Assembly (NCBI GenBank): GCA_033398695.1
Contig: CM065802.1
Span: 80,896,096-80,960,095 of the forward strand
Direction of reading: 5' to 3'
DNA from: Orobanche coerulescens
Taxonomy: Eukaryota; Streptophyta; Magnoliopsida; Lamiales; Orobanchaceae
Length of the DNA stretch: 64,000 nt
Shown: piece after piece, positions 21,724 to 32,570 of the stretch
Layout of the letters: every line of letters begins with the position of its first letter
Numbering within the stretch: the stretch's first letter is position 1
The notes under the pieces: model-generated
Databases searched by the model: none
Told to the model about the DNA's origin: nothing
The model's input: only the letters and a program-made list of their open reading frames with translations
Position numbers and translations under genes: made by a program

Positions 21724-23027
21724 TTAAGAAACAAAGAACTCGGGGTACCTAGCACGCATGCTATCCTCGGTTTCCCAAGTTGCCTTCTCGACACCATGCC
21801 TCGACCACTGCACCTTGACCAAAAGAATGGTCTTATGCCGCAGTCCCTTCTCACGGTGCTCCAAAATCTTCAAGGGACGCTCCTCAAAGGTAATATCCTC
21901 GGCTATATCAATCTCACCATATTCGATTACGTGAATAGGATTCGGAACATATTTCCTCAGCTGGGAAACATGGAACACGCTATGAACGTGACTCAAAGCC
22001 GGAGGCAATGCCAAGCGATATGCCAACTCGCCGACTCTCTCGAGAATCTCAAAGGCCTAATAAATCTCGGACTCAACTTTCCCTTCTTTCCGAAGCGGTA
22101 ACCCCTATCGTCGATGACACCTTTAGCAAAACATGGTCTCCCACCTCGAATTTCAAAGGTCGACGACAAACGTCGGCATAGGATTTCTGTCGGCTCTGAG
22201 AAGTCAACATCATTTCCCGAATCAATTCCACCTTCCGCCTCGTCTCCAAGGCGATAGCTGGTTCGGTCCCGACCAAATCGAATGCCTCGTTCCAGCAAAT
22301 CGGCGATCGACATCGCCGCCCATAAAGCGCCTCATACGGTGCCATCTTGATCGACGCGTGCCGACTATTGTTGTACGTGAACTCGATCAACGGCAAATGC
22401 TCCTCCCAGTCGCTGCTCCAATCGAGAGCACAAGCACGCAACATATCCTTAAATGTCTGGATAGTGCATTCCGACTGCCCATCCGACTGAGGATGAAAAG
22501 AAGTACTCAGACACAACCGAGTACCTAACGCCTTATGCACCGCCTGCCAAAAGTGTGATACCAAACGGCCATCCCGATCCGAAACAATAGACTTCAGAGT
22601 ACCGTGAAGCCTCACAATCTGTGCAATAAACACACGAGCCAACCTCTCCGGGCCCCAAGTATCCTTGATGTCCAGAAAATGTGCCGACTTGGTGAGACAA
22701 TCCACAATCACCCCAAACCATATTCAAACTAGACTTCGATCTCGGCAAGCTCGTGACGAAGTCCATCGAAATATCTTCCCATTTCTATTCCAGAATGGGA
22801 AGCGACTGCAATAACCCGGTCGGTCGCTGATGCTCGATTTTGAGCTGCTGACAAGTCAAACATCTCGCTACAAACCGTGCGACCTCCTCCTTCATGTCGT
22901 TACACCAAAAGTTCCTCCTTAGGTCCTTGTACATCTTACTCGAACCACGATGAACGGAGTAAGGCGTAGCATGGGCCTCCCGCAAATACTCTGCCTCAAT
23001 TCCAAGTCGTTCGGTACACAAAGCCAA
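21724..23027 (-). pseudogene. pol: Element M integrase with chromodomain-like tail
   Basis: From right to left: the zinc-binding region near 22785-22930 (HATPYSVHRGSSKM... CLTCQ, HHCC type), then the core with VDCLTKSAHF (first Asp), VSDRDGR (second Asp) and HPQSDGQSECTIQ (Glu; 22400-22500), then YGRRCRSP, and a C-terminal module ending near 21724 with VKVQWSRHGVEKATWETEDSM. That last pattern is the CR-type chromodomain-like tail of Tekay-type chromoviruses, thought to direct insertion to heterochromatin. Frames shift near 22030-22070 and 22711-22785, so it is inactive. Confidence 0.9.
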
Positions 23028-23095
23028 CTCTGGAATCTCAACACACCATCCTCGTGAATCGCAAACCCAGGAGACTTTTCCTTAAGAACATTCTC

Positions 23096-23622
23096 TCAGA
23101 TTTGAGTAATAATCGGATCTTCCAACTGCTTCAGTTTAATTTCATCGATCAGAGACAACGAAATCTCTAAAGCGCAAAGTTGCCCGACGGCTCCCGGCAA
23201 CAAAATCTCAACACTCAACCCGATAAAAACCCGCTGAAGCTCAGATTGAGACGTAAGTATCTCAAGCGTCCGCAATGCAACCGGTTTCCGACTCAAGGCG
23301 TCTGCCACGACATTCGCCTTGTCCGGATGATAAAGGATTTCGAGGTCATAATCCTTAATCAACTCCAACCACCTCCTCTGCCTCATATTCAACTCCCGCT
23401 GAGTAAATATGTACTTCAGACTTTTATGATCGGTAAAAATCTGACATGCAGAGCAAAAAAGATAGTGACGCCAAATCTTGAGCGCAAAAACAACTGCTGC
23501 TAACTCCAATTCGTGAGTAGGGTAGTTGAGGTCATACGACCTCAACTATCGGGACGCATACGCAATAGTCTTGTTGTGCTGCATCAACACGCACCCAAGA
23601 CCCTGACCCGAAGCATCTCTAT
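23096..23622 (-). pseudogene. pol: Element M RNase H, N-terminally cut
   Basis: The segment reads DASGQGLGCVLMQ (first Asp) near 23590-23620, then an in-frame TAG at about 23548 in place of Gln, then [28 protein letters not shown] and [15 protein letters not shown], ending [10 protein letters not shown]. The wording is characteristic of the Tekay lineage. The domain is sliced at its very start by LTR-P at 23623. Confidence 0.92.
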
Positions 23623-23837
23623 TGTAATAACCGGTTGTGAATTCATTTATTATCATTCAGTAATTGTCACTCGATAATTTTCACTCTTTAATAATCATTC
23701 ATCATTAACATTCATTCATTGTGTTCACCGTTCGGCATATTTTGAATCGTGTATCAGTTATCATTAGTCTTTCAACCCTGTTTGAGAATCGAGACGAGAA
23801 TATTATCATTATCATCGTATTTGGTAGCCTGTGTGTG

Positions 23838-24272
23838 GGGTGTAGCGCACGCTACATGCTTGTTATAGCGCACGCTATTTGGATACTGGTAGTGCACACT
23901 ATCGTTCAACATTAGCGCACGCTAGTGTAATTGAGGCAGACAGTCCAGTAGGTACTGGACTGAAATGACGAATTCGTAGCGCACGCTATGAGTGGGAAAT
24001 AGCATACGCTAGTTGTATTAGTAGCGCACGCTAAGTCATCATAGTAGCGCGCGCTAAGGCTCGAGCAGGCGGAGGACAGTAGGTTCTGGACTCCAATATT
24101 CTGGACATCAACTATCAGGTAGCGCGCATTAAACTCGGTTAACGTACGCTAAGAGTAAGGCGTTAGCGCACGCTACAACTTACGTAACGCACGCTAACGA
24201 TGCAGACAAAGTTCACTGGACTACCCGGTGAACCCGATAGCACGCGATATTCTCAGAATCTAGCGCTCGCTA
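23838..24272. repeat. Palindrome array TAGCGCACGCTA in LTR-P
   Basis: About fourteen copies in 435 bp, from near-perfect to degenerate, with irregular unique spacers. The last copy (24261-24272) ends 12 bp before the TATA box. Confidence 0.9.
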
Positions 24273-24284
24273 AGCTGGCTTTAG

Positions 24285-24292
24285 TATAAATA
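24285..24292 (+). promoter_or_regulatory. TATA box of LTR-P
   Basis: TATAAATA followed by AGGACATTTC; the transcript would start about 30 bp downstream in a pyrimidine-rich stretch. Confidence 0.7.
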
Positions 24293-25587
24293 GGACATTT
24301 CAGCCCCATTTCGTTATTTTTTCTTTTCTCCTCCTTCATTGGACGATTTTGGGTGATTTGTGAAGATCTCTTCGAGCTACTATCATCTATCAACATCTTC
24401 AAGCTCCTAGTGCGGATTATTCAATGTTTAATCCTCTCCACCACTCCAAATCAAGGTAAACTTTGTATAACCCTAGAATTTCGGGATTTGGGGGTTTTCC
24501 TTCCGATCTCTTCGAGTTAGCTTGCTAATGTGTTGGAATATGTTGAGTATGGATTATCTACCTTGGATACATGTGTTCCTACGGATTTATTGGTGTATTT
24601 TCTGGAATTGTTGAGTATTTGGGATGGTTGAGTGTGATTCTCCATCTAGAGGTTCTCTTACCGGAATACATGTATCGTGGGTAGTGTTTTCCGGTGGATT
24701 CCAACTCATTTTTCTACCGATGGATTATTAATAGTTGATTACGAACTTGTCTAAGTTCGGAGTTGTCGTTTCCCTTCAACCTTGGTACCTCGGCGTTCGT
24801 ACCCTTTCCTCTCATTCCAGACAAGTTAATTCTTGCTGAGTTAAAAGGATAATCATTCCTTTCGTTGTTGTTCATTCATACATATAATTCATTCATAGTA
24901 TATCAATCATGTTGAGACTTGTAATTATCAAACTAATCATCTAATGCATGAGGAACGATGGTTCCAATCATTTCATTTGAGCTATCCCTCATTGTGTTAT
25001 TGGTTCACCACGGTGAGTCATTCTTGGCCCTTGTCGGATTTCTATTCATTATTATTCATTATGGTCGCCTTTTGTTCTTGTGACGTTCCGGGATCGTATT
25101 GCATTGCCTGATGGTATATGTGTGGAATTTTTAGTCGGGCACATGATGATCATGTGTTCTGCGGGTAATCCGACACATTGGACTGTGCACACGGTAACGT
25201 GGCTCTGTGAGACTAATTAGGCACAAGTGCGTGTGTTTATGCGGGTTTTCCGAACACTCGACGACTTGTGTACTTTCCCATCCCATCTCGGGCGTACTAT
25301 GATGCCCCTCTTTCAGACTTGATTTCATAACTAAGACATGTGATTATTGTATTTGTTCAACTCTTGAGGATTGTTGTTTTGTGTAACTGACCCCGTTGGA
25401 ATTTTGTTTTTAGGTCATGGCAAGGCAATGACACGGAAGGAGCATGATGACGGCGAGGAGTCCCAGTGATACTAGTAGGGCCCCCCAGTCCTTTCAGTTA
25501 TTCATGTTTCCTTCATGTGTGTTTTCCACTGCATTTCCGTTTAGACTTTCATTTCAATTTGGTGTCGTATATATCATCATCATATAA

Positions 25588-25611
25588 AATATATATATAT
25601 ATATATATATT
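25588..25611. repeat. (TA)n microsatellite
   Basis: Uninterrupted TA dinucleotides, about twelve repeats, within LTR-P. Confidence 0.9.
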
Positions 25612-25783
25612 CTGTAATCATGAGTGTATTGTACTTGAAACTCTTCATCGGAGAAATTGGTAAGATAATGTGGTTAGGTACTACAGTTATATTATTTAAA
25701 TCATTGTATTTCATTCGCCTAGTGGGTCCCAGTTGGGGGTCCACAGCACTCTGATAGCCACCTAGTTTGGGGTGTTACAGACT

Positions 25784-25794
25784 TGGTATCAGAG
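25784..25794 (+). other. Primer-binding site of element P
   Basis: TGGTATCAGAG, complementary to initiator tRNA-Met, four bases after the LTR end. Confidence 0.9.
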
Positions 25795-26340
25795 TGTGGT
25801 TTTGAATACTACTTATCCAAGTCATGTCTCATTGAGAATCATCATTCATCAGACTAGTATTATTGGACTTTCGCATCACGTGTGACCTGTGCAAGCGCCA
25901 AGCCCCTCAGACCAAAAGAACGGTATGATTTCTGACGCCATGGTATAATTTCTGGCAATAAGAATCAACTCATTCATTATTCATCAGACAACTATCCTCA
26001 ATCATCATTTTCTTTGGATCTTGTCGATCATGTTAACTCGTTACTCACTCAGTCAATCTCATTGCCCAGTTGTTGATCTTGTGGATCGTATTATCAATCT
26101 GGTTAACTTGTTCAGGATAATCATATCAGGAATTTCATCAGATAATCATGTCACCTCAGTTGATCTTTCATGCGATCTTATCATATTTCGGGGTAATGAT
26201 GACGATCAATTTACTGCATTATTAATGCGTTCATTGGGCCATCTGAAATCGATCATAATCGATAGATTGAGTGATGATCAGGAGAGGTATGGTTCATAAA
26301 CACAAAATACTTTGATTTATTGATTGTCCACCACTGCACT

Positions 26341-26370
26341 AACCCCCCCCCCCCCACCCCCCCAAAAAAA
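26341..26370. repeat. Poly-C / poly-A tract in the Ulp1-like intron
   Basis: Two C runs separated by one A, then an A run. It lies where element P sequence gives way to Ulp1 intron and may mark a deletion junction; homopolymer length here is prone to sequencing error. Confidence 0.7.
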
Positions 26371-26412
26371 AGAAAACAACAAAACCTAAAAAAAATGTTA
26401 ACTGTATTACAG

Positions 26413-27423
26413 AACTGTGTTGTGGAGATATAGTAGGCCGATGTCTGAGGTGACGTTGGAAGATGTGATCGCCATCCTTCATCACGACCGGATTGCTAAC
26501 AGGGTCAGATCCCCCCTCCCCCACTTCTTCTCCGATACACTTTATAACAAAAACATCATTGAAATTTTAAGTTCTTGAACTTTGGTTCTACAAAACAGGT
26601 GATCGATTCGTGGGCGGACCTAATTCAGTATAAGTATGCGGAGACGGACCTTGGGAGATACACTACCGTTTTTTCTTCTACTTGTTGGGTAAGGCCAAAA
26701 GATCTATTCGTCGTATTTTCATCTTTGATGTCCTAAGATATGTCAATAGCCTATGAAATTTTTTTTGGCTATTCTGCTATTCAGGAACTAGTCGTGGAGA
26801 AGGATACAAGTGAACGCAACACCCTGAAGCATTTCGTCAATGATGTGCTAGAGAAATAGATAGAGAATGATGTTTTATTGTTTCCGTTGTGGAAAAAAAT
26901 GATGGGAAGACAACACGAAACACGCCAGACCACTGGACGCTTTTGATGTTGAACTTGAAGAACCACGAACAACATTTCTACAACTCATTGCGCGCGCGCA
27001 AAGGTGGCAGCAGGATGCACATTTGAAGAGGTCCAAAATTCTGGTAAGAATCTTAAACACGCTTCAAAGCAGGCATATAATGTATATAGTTTTCACTCAC
27101 ACGCAAAATCATGATCAAAACCTTGATTCTGCCAATACACATTACAGGTCACATATATTAAGAAGATTAAGGAGATCTATAGTCGAGCAAAACCTAAAAA
27201 ATCCATTAAAAATCTGTTCACGAAAACTAAGGTCATCGATTGTCTTCAGCAGGAACAAACTTCAGAAGATTGTGGAGTGGTGGTGTGTGCCTTAATAGAG
27301 AGCCTGATATCGGGGAAACGGATGAAGAAGGGTACTATGTCCCATCCTTCAGTGGGGAATTTTCGAAAGAAAATGGTTGAACAATTTATGGTTGTTGTTA
27401 CCCAAAATATTATCCGGAGATGA
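26413..27423 (+). pseudogene. Ulp1-like (peptidase C48) catalytic exons, decayed
   Basis: Four exons with GT-AG borders can be read: 26413-26503, 26599-26688, 26785-27043, 27148-27423; exons 1-2 and 2-3 join in phase. The protein shows MSEVTLEDVIAIL, VIDSWADLIQYKY, then DHWTLLMLNLK with the catalytic His (26931-26933), FYNSL where the family normally has FYDSL, and DCGVVVC with the nucleophile Cys at 27271-27273, ending at TGA 27421. Ulp1 proteases cut SUMO from targets or process its precursor; many plant copies are TE-borne. A TAG at 26857-26859, a frameshift in the A run near 26893-26899 and a second near 27000 show decay, and the catalytic Asp is Asn. Whether it is a host gene or a copy carried by a Mutator-like transposon is open. 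Confidence 0.8.
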
Positions 27424-27502
27424 TATGCTGGAATGGACGAGTAACAAACAAAGTGCGAGAGCACGTCCGTGAGGAAATAAATAACACAAGATTTGCTAGG
27501 GT

Positions 27503-28296
27503 TGTTAGTCCCGGGCTTGAATGCTCTCGCGAGATGTTATTAATATGAATACTAGTGAGTACAGATATTAATGTTAGAGTACAATTACAATGAGTGTAGA
27601 GACTCTAGTTATTTTAGCTATCAAGTGCTGAAGATTGCCGGAAGAACTAGAGTTGAAGCTCTGTGAGTTCTTGTTACAAAGATGGAGAGTTCTCTGTATA
27701 GTTTGCTTTTGGCGCTCTGTGTTTACGTTGTGATACTGTGTTTTTGTTCAAGATTTTCACTGTGCTTTGGCCACTGCTAGAGGCCTTCTATTTATAGGAG
27801 AAGAGGTTGCTAGGTTCTCCCTGTCCAACCCGGGCGACCGCCGTTTCTTGTATTAAAATAAGGTGGGCGATCGTTCCATCACGTGGGACTGTTTCTTTAA
27901 AGTCTGCAGCTGCTGCTGGTTGCCTGAGGCGCGAACCAATGAGGCGGCAGGTGCCTCTTCTCGCTATCCTGGGGGTCCCACCTTAGGTCCTTTCGGCGGG
28001 AGTGTCGGTTGGTGAGGTCGTCCCTATCACGGACAACTGCTGATGGGCTGGAGTAGGACCTGTTCTTGCAGCGCCTTTTGCGGATCTGCACGTGGGTCTT
28101 CACCCAAGATTCGGTCTTCGAAGACTTTTACGGGTGTCGGATTCATACGTGCCACGGGACGATCGTCTCCAGTCGGCCATTAGAGGCGATCGCCTCGGAC
28201 ATCAACCGCTAGACGCTTGCCCAGCATCTGTCTTCTTTAGCTGGCTCCTAACTATTACGCCGATCGCCATCGAGGCGTATAAATCGCCGCACAACA
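27503..28296 (-). repeat. 3' LTR of the Tat element
   Basis: On the minus strand it starts TGTTGTGCGGC at 28296 and ends CGGGACTAACA at 27503, 794 bp. TATAAATA (minus) is at 27789-27796. The right boundary is set by an adjoining polypurine tract. Confidence 0.75.
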
Positions 28297-28311
28297 ATTG
28301 CCCCCCAGCTC
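28297..28311 (-). other. Polypurine tract of the Tat element
   Basis: On the minus strand GAGCTGGGGGGCAAT abuts the LTR start. Confidence 0.8.
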
Positions 28312-28671
28312 GCTCCGATGTTGAAGACGTGGGGTGAGGTGGCACTGCCGGCGATCGCCTGTTTTAGACGAGCGACTCATCTACTTATGAAACGGACGAT
28401 CGGCGCCTGGACAAACTGGTTTTGAATTTGGACGATCTCCTTAGGCGCTGGAAAAAGCGGTAAGTGGAGGCGGGCTTTCAAAACGTCACAGGGACACGCG
28501 TCGCGCTCCTGTTGGGGGAGTCCGACGGTTGTTTTCAGACCTGTCGCCTGGCCTGCCCTCAAAACGATGCGTACGCGGGTTTCGAGGGCTGCATTTAATG
28601 TGTCTCCCCCCGACGGTTGCACTTCAGCCCCCGGGATTCCGCCTATTTGCATAGAAGTCCCATCTTTCGCC

Positions 28672-28679
28672 TATAAAAG
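28672..28679 (+). promoter_or_regulatory. Candidate TATA box for the antisense ORF
   Basis: TATAAAAG on the plus strand, about 90 bp before the antisense coding region. A branch-point-like CTAAC at about 28738, a T-rich tract and TTGCAG at 28757-28762 follow, a strong-looking splice acceptor. The gap is too short for a full first exon plus intron, so the 5' exon may be deleted. Confidence 0.45.
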
Positions 28680-28963
28680 GGCTATGGCTACTAGAGTTTA
28701 GATCTTTCTGAGTTAAGCTACGTGTGTAGAGTGCATACTAACTCCTTCGTTTTTTGTTGCAGGGTCCGCCTTGCCGATCCGAACACCTCGCCGATCGTGC
28801 TGGATTTCTTGGCGAGCAAGTCCCCTCGCGAGCCTATCGACGTCCCTTCCTACATCTCCCGGGCCATCTCTTCCCTTCTGAAGGCTTGGACGACCGACCT
28901 GGATGCGATTGCGCGCCGGTGGTCTGGAGATGCCATGCAGGCGACTCTCGCCCTGACCCTCCA

Positions 28964-31617
28964 TGTAACGCCCGGTTTTTTTTTTTTCCCGGTACGTTAA
29001 TTATTTTCATGGTATTTAGTTATTTTAAATGATGGGTTTAATTAATTAGCCAAGTTAGATTAAAATACAAGTTTTGGGCTAAGTTAATTGAAAGATTTAA
29101 TTATATTGGGCTAGTAAAAGAAATGAGTTTTGAGCCTAGCCCATTAGTGAAGTAATTAGGCTTTATCCTAAAATAATTTATAAGAATATCACAAAAACCC
29201 TAACTTCTTCCTCCCTCCCTCATTCGGCCGATCTCTCCCATCTCTCTCTCATTTTTTCTCTTCCAAAGCCACAATCATCCTTCTCTTTCACTTCCTTGTT
29301 GGTGTAACAAGCTTAGGTAAGATCTTTTAAGGTGTTTTAATCTTTTCTTTTGATTTATATTCAATTAATTGTTTTAAGTGATTGATTATCATCTAGAAAT
29401 TTCATCACCATCTTCTATTTGGTGTATGATGAGTCTAGATAATCATATTATGTAAAAGATCTATATGATTCATAAAAATCATCAAGTTGTAACTTGTGTG
29501 ATTTAAAGAAGATAGATCTTATGGTTTTAACCAATGTTGTTATTGTTATAAGTTGTATGTTATCATCATCTCTAGATTATATCTACACCCTATACATGGT
29601 GTATGATGGATCTAGATGATTATATAAAATACAAGGTCTAAATGAACCATGGAAATCACCAAGTTTTATTTAGGTGATAAAATGTGATAGATCTTGTGAA
29701 TGGTTATAATTCTTGTTAATTATTATTTTGATTCTTAACATATCCATGTCAATATGTTTAGATCTAAGTATACAACTTTATAGCATCTTCTAAGATGTGT
29801 ATATAAATGTTTGTGTATTTGAAAGATCAAGGAACCCTTAAAAAGGGGGGAAATTATGAGTTTAAGTGGTTTGTCATATATTATATTGATTTGATTCTTT
29901 TCCTTGTGACTAAATGAAATGCCAATGACCCCTAGCCCTTTTTAGTGCCACTATGTTCATAGGGGACTGAATTTGGGTGATAAACACATCTAGGAATGTG
30001 TTTCAAAAGGGAGAGGAATGGATTGGTTAAAAAGATTAAGGGTTGGCTACGATTCTGTTTCCATCAGATTTGTAGTCATCTTACAAAAATCATAACTTGA
30101 ATTCTATAACTCAAACGGATCTCAAACTTATGCCAAAAGTTTACAAATTGTGTTGGGTAACTTCCTTATGAAGGACACTCTCATTAATTAGGACTTTATC
30201 CATGGGCAAGAACAGCATCTTTGCTGGTAGGTCTGATCCGGGTCTGATCTGATAGGTCAATTTGTTTTATTCGTTTCTAGGGCTTGGGAAATGATCTGAT
30301 GGGATTCCAAGTTCCCATATGTGTGTTATGACCTAAAGTTGTGATCTGGAGTTTATGGGATGTTATCTCCAAGTATTTCTTGGTCATATTGAGTTCACAC
30401 TCCAGATCAGTTTTCTGTCATCAGCTTTTAAGAGTTTTGTAATTAGTCATGTTGTGAATTTCATATCTAGAGTTTGGGAAACCCTTTTTGGTCGATTACA
30501 ACTCTGGGACTTTGGTATTTATGTCTATTATCTCTGTGATTTTTATTTTGGACAATGTCTACCCACAAGTTGGGTAGAATTGGCCAACACTACTGATTCC
30601 TATGACTTGGGACTGCATTGCGATGTCTTTTTAAAAGCATCATAATAAATTCATATTTTGGAGTTAGAGTGAGTTCTTTACTGTTTTAAAAAGGGGAAAG
30701 ACTCTAGTTTCTTAGAAAAATTTAATATTGATATGTTAATACTTAGGAAAATTAAGTAAATCCATCTTTAACAGCGGGTCTGTTTTTAGACCTTGCTGTC
30801 CAGATTTTTGTTTAAGTCTTTAAGCTTCATCTTTGGGTATATCCTAACTCCTAGTTTATAATAGGTGAAGTTTTGGCATTTGCTCAAGTGTGGTAGCCAG
30901 TTTTGATTTAGCAATCTCCCTTAAGTATTCAAGGTGAGTTCTCTCACTCCATTGTCTCAATATTTATGATTGCTAGGTTAGCACGTGAGTGTTAAATTAT
31001 CATTATTGTATGATAATATGAATGCATGCTTAAATTGTTAATCATACATGTGCATTGTATGTTTATTGTTGAGGGGATCATAGCAATTATCCGGCTTTTG
31101 TCCGGTGCGCGTGGTTAGGTATAATTACTCCAATACCCTCCGGGATGTGAGGTGAGGGTAAGATTAACCCAATTCTCTTCGGTTTGTGAGATGCGGGTAA
31201 CCTACTAGCCCTCCTTATAAGCTTTGATTTGTTCTTGGCTTATGTTTAAATGTTATAACTATATATTTTAATCTAGGTCTAGTGATTATGGATATTGGCA
31301 TAATGTTGTGTTGGAATTCACTAAGCTTTGTGCTTACGGTTTAACTTAACATTTTCAGGTATTACGATTAAGGAGGCTAAGGACTGACGGGAGCATTCGT
31401 GACACACTGTGATTTTATTTTAAATCAATGAACATTTTTAGTACTTCCGCTTTTGACATTTCCATATCAGAAAGTTTTACTTATGTTGTTTTCTTTAGAA
31501 GTTTGATAACTTGATTGCCATTATTGGCTTATTAAATTAAATAAATGAAGTCCCTTTATGAATTGGTGTCAAACTTTATATTATTTCAAAAAAAAAAAAA
31601 AAATTCTGGGTGTTACA
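28964..31617 (+). mobile_element. Solo LTR (2654 bp) in the antisense ORF
   Basis: TGTAACGCCCGG...GGGTGTTACA, flanked by perfect 5-bp duplications CTCCA (28959-28963 and 31618-31622). The terminal form fits Tekay/chromovirus LTRs. It contains no gag or pol and no primer-binding site, so it is a solo LTR left by recombination. The ends extend into an imperfect inverted repeat (TGTAACrCCCrG then T runs). A diverged direct duplication of about 165 bp lies at about 29380-29725. Orientation is by analogy with the other LTR termini. Confidence 0.85.
29380..29725. repeat. Diverged direct duplication inside the solo LTR
   Basis: Units of roughly 165-175 bp at about 29380-29545 and 29555-29725 share GGTGTATGATG, TCTAGAT and TAGATCTT landmarks in the same order. 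Confidence 0.65.
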
Positions 31618-32433
31618 CTCCAAGAGGCGACGATGGCCGCTCAAGCTGTTAAAGATTATGAGGGGCGGCCCTCCACTACTCGCCTCCATTCGGATCTTGA
31701 GGCTGCTCGGAACCAGAACACCGAGTTTGCCGATAGGATCATGGCCATGGAGAAGGAGTATGCTGAGACGGCCAAGCGAGCTAAACAAGATCTTGACCGG
31801 ATGAGGCAGGAGCTTGACCGGTCCCGGGCGGTGGTCGATAGGATGCGTGACCAGATGACAGAGGCTCATCGGTTGCATGCGGCCTCGCGGGAGGAGGTGA
31901 CCGGGCTGAAGGCGGTGGTGGATCGGCTAAATGGCGAGCTGGAGTCATCAAAGGGAGATCTGGCCGCCAAGGTAGCCGAGCTCAAGGATGCGGACAAGAC
32001 AGCCGCGGGGCTGAAGGAGAAGTTGGAGGCGATCGAGACCGATCCCTACCTCAGCGTGGAGTACGTCGGCGAGTTCGCATATTACATGGCTTACGCCGAT
32101 GCCATCCGTGCTGCCAAGAAGGGAGGGGTCGAGGTTGGCCCTATGATCGAAAACTTCAAAGCCTACATGCTCGAGCATCCTTTGCAGCCGGACTTCTCTC
32201 TGCCGATCCTTGACCTCACCGACCACGGGATTGATCTGAGCTGGTATCCGTCACCGGACAAACTTGTTTATCCGGAAGCCGGTGATGAAGCACGCGTCGA
32301 TCTATCTGCTGGAGGCGAAGGCCAGGCGGGGGTTGCCTGAGTGAGACCGATGTCATGAAGTTTTTCTTTCCTTGTAATTTCGAGTTTCTTCTTGTTTTGC
32401 CTTCGGGCGTGTATGTACAAACAATTTGAATGG

Positions 32434-32439
32434 AATAAA
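32434..32439 (+). terminator. AATAAA polyadenylation-type signal after the antisense ORF
   Basis: AATAAA about 94 bp after the antisense stop, in a T-rich context. It supports the antisense ORF as a transcription unit of its own. Confidence 0.45.
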
Positions 32440-32465
32440 ATACGTTTTTTGCATCTGACTCTTTA

Positions 32466-32570
32466 TTTGTATGATCGCCTCTCTGAATGTTTGCATACAC
32501 ATTTACACAAGTGTTTATACAATTGCACCTGATGCCTTGTTTGTATGATCGCCTTGTCTGAATGTTTCGC
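32466..32570. repeat. 74-bp-spaced repeat with TTTGTATGATCGCCT
   Basis: The 15-base word recurs at 32466 and 32540, each followed by TCTGAATGTTT, in the element's 3' untranslated part. Confidence 0.7.

Larger units (their letters stand above)
19611..23622 (-). mobile_element. Tekay-like Ty3/gypsy element M, 5' truncated
   Basis: The order on the minus strand is RNase H (cut at 23622), integrase, chromodomain-like tail, polypurine tract, 3' LTR. RT, protease, gag and the 5' LTR are missing; a second, plus-strand LTR starts at 23623. It lies in what appears to be an intron of the Ulp1-like locus. The 5 bases left of the LTR are ATAGT; the matching duplication is not found. Confidence 0.88.
23623..25779 (+). 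repeat. 5' LTR of element P (LTR-P)
   Basis: TGTAATAACCGG...GGTGTTACA, 2157 bp. It carries a palindrome array, TATAAATA at 24285-24292, a (TA)n run at 25588-25611 and, near its end, the GTGGGTCCCA...GGGGTCCAC motif (25722-25745). Confidence 0.88.
23623..26320 (+). mobile_element. Tekay-like Ty3/gypsy element P, 3' truncated
   Basis: It comprises a 5' LTR (23623-25779), primer-binding site and about 0.5 kb of leader. The leader matches that of element R (25868-25960 against 62450-62540, including an identical stretch of over 20 bases around GTGACCTGTGCAAGCGCC). It stops before gag; the exact right end near 26300-26340 is uncertain. It stands head-to-head with element M. Confidence 0.85.
28763..32340 (+). 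pseudogene. Antisense coiled-coil ORF of the Tat element, split by a solo LTR
   Basis: Two segments, 28763-28963 and 31623-32340, make one frame of about 305 residues when the solo LTR and one target duplication are skipped. The N-terminal part is helical (VLDFLASKSPREP...), the middle (about residues 85-185) is a long heptad-rich coiled coil (LEAARNQN...DLDRMRQELDRSR...), and the C-terminal part has EYVGEFAYYMAYADAIRAAKK and a proline-ended tail, stop TGA 32338. It resembles the putative gypsy-type transposon proteins (Transposase_28-like) that some Tat elements encode antisense between pol and the 3' LTR. The conserved N-terminal domain of that family is not seen. Function unknown; no stops other than the insertion. 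Confidence 0.7.

Noticed and set aside
26021..26299. 92-codon frame after LTR-P
   Set aside because: It lies in the untranslated leader of element P; gag starts later in the related element R.
28092..28652. Frames on both strands next to the Tat LTR
   Set aside because: GC-rich chance frames overlapping the LTR and polypurine tract.
30355..30645. 96-codon frame in the solo LTR
   Set aside because: LTR sequence without coding features; low-complexity hydrophobic translation.
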